DNA from: Rubrivivax sp.
GTDB lineage: Bacteria; Pseudomonadota; Gammaproteobacteria; Burkholderiales; Burkholderiaceae_C
Assembly (NCBI GenBank): GCA_022843905.1
Contig: JALHMT010000015.1
Span: 46,100-110,099, forward strand
Direction: 5' to 3'
Length of the DNA: 64,000 nucleotides
Both the position numbers and the translations under genes were made by a program. The notes below the pieces were generated by a model, which was not told where the DNA came from, made no database searches, and was given only the letters and a program-made list of their open reading frames with translations. This document shows positions 60,401-64,000 of the stretch, piece by piece; position 1 is the first letter of the stretch, and each line of letters opens with the position of its first letter.

Positions 60401-60704
60401 TCAGGTTCTTGTCGAAGTCGAAGATCAGCACCAGGCGCGCGTTGCCTTCGCTGGCGGTGGAACGCACCTCGTCGACACCCGCGATGCCCTGCAGCGACTT
60501 CTCGATGCGGTTGACCACCTCGCGCTCGACCGTCTCGGGCGAGGCGCCGGGATAGGCGATGTTGACCATCAGCACCGGCTGCTCGACGTCGGGGAACTGG
60601 TTGACGCGCAGCTTGTCCAGTGCCAGCAGGCCCAGCACCATGAGGCCGATGATGAGGACCACCGTGGCCACCGGCCGGCGCACGCTGAATTCGGAGAGAA
60701 ACAT
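57492..60704 (-). CDS. RND-family efflux inner-membrane permease (HAE1/AcrB type)
   Basis: A 1070-residue permease with twelve membrane segments and two large periplasmic loops. The N-terminus is [19 protein letters not shown]. The TM4 proton relay region has [20 protein letters not shown] with the Asp pair, and the [22 protein letters not shown] motif follows. TM helices of the second half include [18 protein letters not shown] and [20 protein letters not shown]. It exports drugs, solvents or metabolites with an adaptor and outer-membrane channel. The adaptor lies 2 bp upstream. No channel gene (TolC/OprM type) is in the window. Confidence 0.94.
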   Translation of the reverse strand: MFLSEFSVRRPVATVVLIIGLMVLGLLALDKLRVNQFPDVEQPVLMVNIAYPGASPETVEREVVNRIEKSLQGIAGVDEVRSTASEGNARLVLIFDFDKNLIEAADEVRNAIGTVRHKLPLEIREPVLQRLDPNAQPVMQLALSSSKLSHAEVSRLAEDQLADRFRALPGVAVVNVNGALRRELTVLLRAEKLREHGVSVTEVVAALRAQNTTAPVGKVRGALEDQSIRLVGRIGSPADFEQIVVKRRGNELVRLGQVASTQDGFAELTSVSVRSGKPNVGISVTRSRDASTVSVANAVRTLVADIGATLPAGTALEVTQDGGKEAQSSLNNVIEALVFGAVLTVFVVYVFLNSWRSTVITALSLPTSVIAAFIAVWLAGFTLNFMSLLGLSLAIGVLIDDAIVVRENIVRHLERGADRRTAALKGTAEIGLAVAATTFSIVAVFIPVAFMPGMAGEWFRPFGVTVVASVLVSLFISFTLDPMLSAYWGDPPGHHASPKRGVSRVLERFNRWFDRQADRYGLIIAWALHHRRWMALFAVASLVGAVVLQQKFGGTSFLPVSDVGTLVIDVRTPSSSNLQYARLKLESAAALARSLPETKATDSLVNPGGGRIYVDLGKSTERERSSAEIAVELRSLVRRLVGAEYVVLDDLANGPVKPVQIRFTGTDSRQLLEMTTVFMDRLRQVPGAVDVGLSQQDPQDELKIELDRGLANALGISVADAAQALRVAFAGVEVGDWIDPTGEARDVAVRLHPDDRVDAGNIERLPIAVGDGNQMVPLEQIARVTIGKGPSQIQHSGGKRTISVSANVQGRAAGEVTADAMKLARAMPFPPGYGLELAGASRDQQEVFTEMGIALVSGIALMYLILVVQFGSFTAPLAVMLSLPLSLIGVVLALLAVGATLNLMSFIGVIMLMGLVAKNAILLLDAARVLEAEGVPREDALMAAGRKRLRPILMTTFALVAGMLPVAIGLGEGSEFYRPMGVAIIGGVITSTVLTLLVIPSFYDSIEIARDGAVAKFRARQARWSALPAFGLTLLEAVLTLLMLRALWRGLRRAVGWLRLRLGGGGLQGA

Positions 60705-60706
60705 GG

Positions 60707-61924
60707 CTACTTCCCCGCCGCGGCCGGCCGCGCGCCGGCTGCCGCCGGAACCGAAGCTGCGGCCGGCGGCTGCAGCGCGGCGAACTCGAAGGCCTGGCCG
60801 TCGACCAGCACGCCCGTGGGGCGGCGCAGCAGGAGGTCGCCGGGCGCGAGGCCGGCATTCACCACCACCCTGCCGCTGCGTTCGTCCCGCGAGCCGGCCT
60901 GCACGGCCTGCTTCTGCACGACGCCCTGGCGCAGGCGCCAGACATGGACCTGGTCGCCGCTGCGCACCAGGGCCGATTCGGGCAGCAGGAGGACCTGCGC
61001 ATTGCCGCTCTCGATGCGCCCCTCGGCATACAGGCCGGCCACGCGCGGCGCCTCGCCCGCAATGGCCACCACCACCGCCACCTGGCGCGTGCCGGCATGG
61101 GCCACGGCGTCGATGCGCTGCACCTTGCCGCTGAATTCGGTCTGCGGGTAGCCGTTGACGCGAAAGCGCACCGGCAGGCCGATCTTCAGTTCGTGCATGC
61201 GGTCCGCGGAGACCAGGCCTTCGAAGCGCATGCTGCGCGGGTCGATGACCTTGACCAGTTCCTTGCCCACCTGCGCGGTGTCGCCGGCCGAGGCCTTGCG
61301 TTCGCTGACCACGCCGTCGAACGGCGCGCGCACCTCCGTGCGGGCGAGCTGCTGGCGCGCCGTCGAGACCCGCGCCTGCGCAGCCAGGCGGTCGCTCTGC
61401 GCGTTGTTGCGACGCAGCTCGGCGTCTTCCAGCGACTGCAGCGTGGTCATGCCCTGGGCCTGCAGCGTCTTCAGGCGTTGCACCTGGCGTTCGGCCTGCT
61501 CCAGGGCGCGGCTGGCGGCGCGCAGCGACTCGTCGGCCGAATTCAGGCTCTCGCGGATGGTCGAGTCGTCCAGCCGCAGCAGCAGATCACCCCGGCGCAC
61601 CGGCTCGCCGTTGTCCTTCAGCACCTGCAGCACCACCGCCGGGATCTCCGCGCGCAGGTCGGCCCGGCGCTCGGGCTGCAGGCTGCCGAGGATCACGGGC
61701 CCGAAGGCCTGTGCGCCGAGCGCCACGGTGAAGAGGTCTTCGGGAGCGACGAGCAGGCTCGTCGCAGCGGCCGGCGCCGACGCGGCCGCGCCGGCCGCGT
61801 GGGCCGCCTGCGGATCACCGGCCGGCTTGCCGCAGCCCGCCAGCACCAGGGTGCCCAGCACAGCCATCCGCCCCGGCCAACCCAACCACCGAGACCGCAG
61901 CGGTCTCTTCCATCGTCTGCACAT
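60707..61924 (-). CDS. RND efflux periplasmic adaptor (membrane-fusion lipoprotein)
   Basis: A 405-residue membrane-fusion protein. The lipoprotein signal ends in LVLAGC. The barrel-sandwich, alpha-hairpin (about residues 95-170, Gln/Leu/Ala-rich, with RLDDSTIRESLNSADES) and beta-barrel regions are in order, including VRAPFDGVVSERKASAGDT. The ATG at 61924 is preceded by GGAG. It ends 2 bp before the permease start, so the two are one operon. Its C-terminus is Ala/Pro-rich. Confidence 0.93.
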   Translation of the reverse strand: MCRRWKRPLRSRWLGWPGRMAVLGTLVLAGCGKPAGDPQAAHAAGAAASAPAAATSLLVAPEDLFTVALGAQAFGPVILGSLQPERRADLRAEIPAVVLQVLKDNGEPVRRGDLLLRLDDSTIRESLNSADESLRAASRALEQAERQVQRLKTLQAQGMTTLQSLEDAELRRNNAQSDRLAAQARVSTARQQLARTEVRAPFDGVVSERKASAGDTAQVGKELVKVIDPRSMRFEGLVSADRMHELKIGLPVRFRVNGYPQTEFSGKVQRIDAVAHAGTRQVAVVVAIAGEAPRVAGLYAEGRIESGNAQVLLLPESALVRSGDQVHVWRLRQGVVQKQAVQAGSRDERSGRVVVNAGLAPGDLLLRRPTGVLVDGQAFEFAALQPPAAASVPAAAGARPAAAGK

Positions 61925-62124
61925 CGTTCGAACTCCAGGCTGGCGAACCGGCCCGGCAAAGTCGCGGGGCGGATCACGACCCGGCACCCTATAGCGCTGT
62001 GCGATGGAAGGAAGCGGCAAGCGACGAATCGACGCTTGCGGGGGATCAGCAGGCGCTGACCAGGATGGGGCGGTGCTGCCGGGCGCATCGCCCCCCGGCG
62101 GTCGGCGCGGCCGCCGGGATGAAG

Positions 62125-63696
62125 CTAGCGCGCGGCCAGCCTGAACACCGACACCGCCTGCACCAGGGCCTGGGCCTGAACCTTCAGGCTCTCTGCCGCC
62201 GCAGCGCTCTCTTCCACCAGCGCCGCGTTCTGCTGCGTGGCCTGGTCCATCTGCGACACGGCCTGCCCCACCTGCTGCACGCCCGAACTCTGCTCGACGC
62301 TGGCGCTGGTGATCTCGGCCACGATGTCGCTGACGCGTTGGATCGAGGCGACGATCTCCCCCATCGTTCGACCCGCTGCGTCGACCAGCGTGGTGCCTTG
62401 TTCCACCTGATCGACGCTGCGGCCGATCAGCGACTTGATCTCCTTGGCGGCCTCGGCACTGCGCTGGGCCAGGCTGCGCACTTCCGATGCCACCACGGCA
62501 AAGCCACGGCCCTGCTCGCCTGCGCGCGCGGCCTCGACAGCGGCGTTCAGCGCCAGGATGTTGGTCTGGAAGGCGATGCCGTCGATCGTGCCGATGATGT
62601 CGCCGATCCTGCGGCTGCTGTCGTTGATGTCGCGCATCGTGGTCACCACCTTGCTCACCACGTCACCGCCGTGGCCGGCGACTTCGGACGCGCTCTGCGC
62701 CAGCTGGTTGGCCTGGCGTGCGCTGTCGGCGTTGTTGCGCACCGTGGTGCCCAGCTCTTCCATGGTCGCCGCGGTCTGCTGCAGCGCGCTGGCCTGCTGC
62801 TCGGTGCGGCCTGACAGGTCGTGGTTGCCCTGAGCGATCTGGGCGCTGGCGGTGGCCACGCTCTCGGAGTTCTGGCGCACCTGCCCCACCACGCTGGACA
62901 GGCTGCGCTGCATGGCCGCCATGCGGGCCATCATGCTCGTGTCGTCGCCCGGCTTCACCTGCACCTGCCGCGTGAGATCTCCACCGGCGATCGCTTCGGC
63001 CAAGGCCGCGGCATCGCTCGGCTCGCCGCCCAGTTGCTGCAGCAGCGAACGCGTCAGCATCAGCCCCAGGCCGCCGGCCAGCAGCACGGCCAGCACCAGC
63101 CCGCCGATCAGGGCCGAGTACATCGCTGAGCGGCTGGCTTCGGCCTCCTGACTGCGCACGACCAGCAGCGACGCCTCGGCCTTGTAGAACTCGTCGTTCA
63201 GGCTGCGGAAGCCGTCCATCGCCGCCTTGTCGCGGCCTTTGGCGAAGTCGACGAGGAAGGCTTCCATGCTGCCGTCGGCCAGCTTGGCGGAGCGCCGTGC
63301 CTGGATGAGCGACTGGCCCACGGCCACGAACTCGTCGCGCCGCTGCTGCATCGCATCCAGGCGTTTCTGCTGTTCCGCGTTGTCCGATGTGAGCTTCTTC
63401 AGCTCGGCCCAGGTCTTGGCGAAGATGGCCTGGCCCGCCACCCAGGGTTCGAGGAACGCGTCCTGGCCCGACAGCATGAATCCGCGCGCGCCGGTCTCCA
63501 TGTTGATCATCGACGCCAGGTTGTCCTGGGCCAGGTTCATCACCTTGTGGGTGTGGGTGTTCCAGCGCTCTGCCTCGGCCAGCTGGCGCGTGTTGTGCAG
63601 CGCCACGCCGACAACGAGGGTGAAGATCAACAGGATGGCACCGAACACGGAGAACAGCCGCGCTGCGAGCTTCATCTGATGGAACGCGTGAATCAT
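62125..63696 (-). CDS. Methyl-accepting chemotaxis protein
   Basis: A 523-residue chemoreceptor. One membrane segment near 12-35 ([18 protein letters not shown]), a CHASE3-like helical sensor domain (about 40-180, with [12 protein letters not shown]), a second membrane segment near 190-215 and HAMP follow. Then a cytoplasmic signalling hairpin has [20 protein letters not shown]. It ends FRLAAR, with no CheR-binding pentapeptide. AGAGGA precedes the ATG. A GTCGATAC sequence upstream (63743-63750) resembles a flagellar sigma -10, but no matching -35 is clear. No chemotaxis genes are adjacent. Confidence 0.92.
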   Translation of the reverse strand: MIHAFHQMKLAARLFSVFGAILLIFTLVVGVALHNTRQLAEAERWNTHTHKVMNLAQDNLASMINMETGARGFMLSGQDAFLEPWVAGQAIFAKTWAELKKLTSDNAEQQKRLDAMQQRRDEFVAVGQSLIQARRSAKLADGSMEAFLVDFAKGRDKAAMDGFRSLNDEFYKAEASLLVVRSQEAEASRSAMYSALIGGLVLAVLLAGGLGLMLTRSLLQQLGGEPSDAAALAEAIAGGDLTRQVQVKPGDDTSMMARMAAMQRSLSSVVGQVRQNSESVATASAQIAQGNHDLSGRTEQQASALQQTAATMEELGTTVRNNADSARQANQLAQSASEVAGHGGDVVSKVVTTMRDINDSSRRIGDIIGTIDGIAFQTNILALNAAVEAARAGEQGRGFAVVASEVRSLAQRSAEAAKEIKSLIGRSVDQVEQGTTLVDAAGRTMGEIVASIQRVSDIVAEITSASVEQSSGVQQVGQAVSQMDQATQQNAALVEESAAAAESLKVQAQALVQAVSVFRLAAR

Positions 63697-63817
63697 TCTG
63701 GTCCTCTGTACGCCCCGGGCAGAATGGCCTGGCGAATTGAATGTATCGACGCTTTTCGGACCTGATCGTTCACATCTGAAGGGTTTTCCTGCGCAACTCG
63801 ACACTCTAGGATGGCCC

Positions 63818-63873
63818 CTAGGAGCCGGCGCGGCAGAAATCGGCACCCGCGCCGAGGCGGCGCAGGCTCCTAG
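63818..63873 (-). terminator. Inverted repeat downstream of the partial oxidoreductase gene
   Basis: CTAGGAGCC and GGCTCCTAG (9-bp perfect arms, 38-bp loop) lie after the stop of the last gene. No U-tract follows. It may act as a weak terminator or a regulatory fold before the chemoreceptor. Confidence 0.35.
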
Positions 63874-63885
63874 AGGCCGCACGGC

Positions 63886-64000
63886 TCAGCGCCCGAAGCG
63901 CTGCGGACTGAAGGGCCGCAGGTCCAGCGGTGGCGCGCGGCCGTCGACCAGGGCCCGCACGATCTCGGCCGTGGCGGCCGACTGGGTCAGGCCCAGGTGC
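63886..64000 (-). CDS. C-terminal end of a FAD-binding oxidoreductase (D-amino acid dehydrogenase-like), partial
   Basis: The last 37 codons of a minus-strand gene that enters from beyond the window. HLGLTQSAATAEIVRALVDG and LRPFSPQRFGR match the C-terminus of DadA/DAO-type FAD-binding oxidoreductases, where a GHxHxGxT motif binds the cofactor; only its end is visible here. The assignment rests on this short segment. Confidence 0.55.
   Translation of the reverse strand, partial: HLGLTQSAATAEIVRALVDGRAPPLDLRPFSPQRFGR

Noticed and set aside
57474..61151. A very long plus-strand open frame (about 1225 codons) antisense to the RND pump
   Set aside because: High GC makes long frames antisense to real genes; composition is Gln/His/Arg/Ala-rich without domain motifs, and the minus-strand RND permease and adaptor are clear.
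63743..63750. A flagellar sigma-28 promoter for the chemoreceptor
   Set aside because: The -10-like GTCGATAC is present, but no TAAA-like -35 lies at the proper distance, so it was not listed as a feature.

Overview
The window is high-GC, densely coded bacterial chromosome. Gene content points to a betaproteobacterium of the order Burkholderiales, probably near the Rubrivivax/Leptothrix/Ideonella group. The grounds are a tol-pal cluster, MsbA, MipA/OmpV, Tct-type transporters, glyoxylate carboligase/hydroxypyruvate isomerase, and GC-rich palindromic intergenic repeats. This placement is inferred from gene content and was not computed. I see no rRNA, tRNA, CRISPR array, transposase or phage gene. 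Most of the window is ordinary core or accessory chromosome.

Layout. 1-2.5 kb: the end of the tol-pal operon (tolB, pal, cpoB start) on the minus strand. 2.6-6.0 kb: msbA, an AhpD-like peroxidase and a lipid kinase on plus. 5.9-9.4 kb: a vWA lipoprotein divergent from an ECF sigma factor and a proline-rich membrane protein that is probably its anti-sigma. 9.4-12.3 kb: glyoxylate assimilation (gcl, hyi, a tautomerase). 12.4-18.5 kb: a ClpP-fold-like membrane protein with a small partner, an MscS channel, an M20 amidohydrolase and an adenosine deaminase. 18.6-31.2 kb: a VC0807-type membrane protein, then ribF ... ileS-lspA. A 1314-residue RTX protein and a MipA porin-like gene, both on minus, interrupt this usual core order. 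ileS-lspA continues into two glycosyltransferase-like genes and a kinase-like gene.

31-43.7 kb: metabolic and transport genes (nucleoside hydrolase, sensor kinase, quinone oxidoreductase, two EamA exporters, SDR, gamma-glutamyltranspeptidase, amidase, MFS). 43.7-46 kb: a 119-bp tandem repeat and a tctBA transporter. 46-50 kb: a tightly overlapped minus-strand run tatD, DNA glycosylase, spermidine-synthase-like, GspE-like. 50.2-54.2 kb: a trypsin-like protease followed by moxR-DUF58-vWA. 54.2-57.4 kb: an RCC1-repeat lipoprotein lying between a decayed 3' fragment of an FAD oxidoreductase gene and the intact gene. 57.5-62 kb: an RND efflux pair. 62-64 kb: a chemoreceptor and the end of another FAD oxidoreductase.

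The most unusual items are four. The serralysin-like RTX protein has a substituted zinc-binding motif and sits inside the ribF-ileS neighbourhood. The RCC1 gene is bracketed by oxidoreductase 3' ends. An SDR enzyme lacks the usual Tyr/Lys pair. The sigma/anti-sigma/vWA module carries an in-frame hexanucleotide repeat. No single locus can be declared a new system from sequence reading alone.
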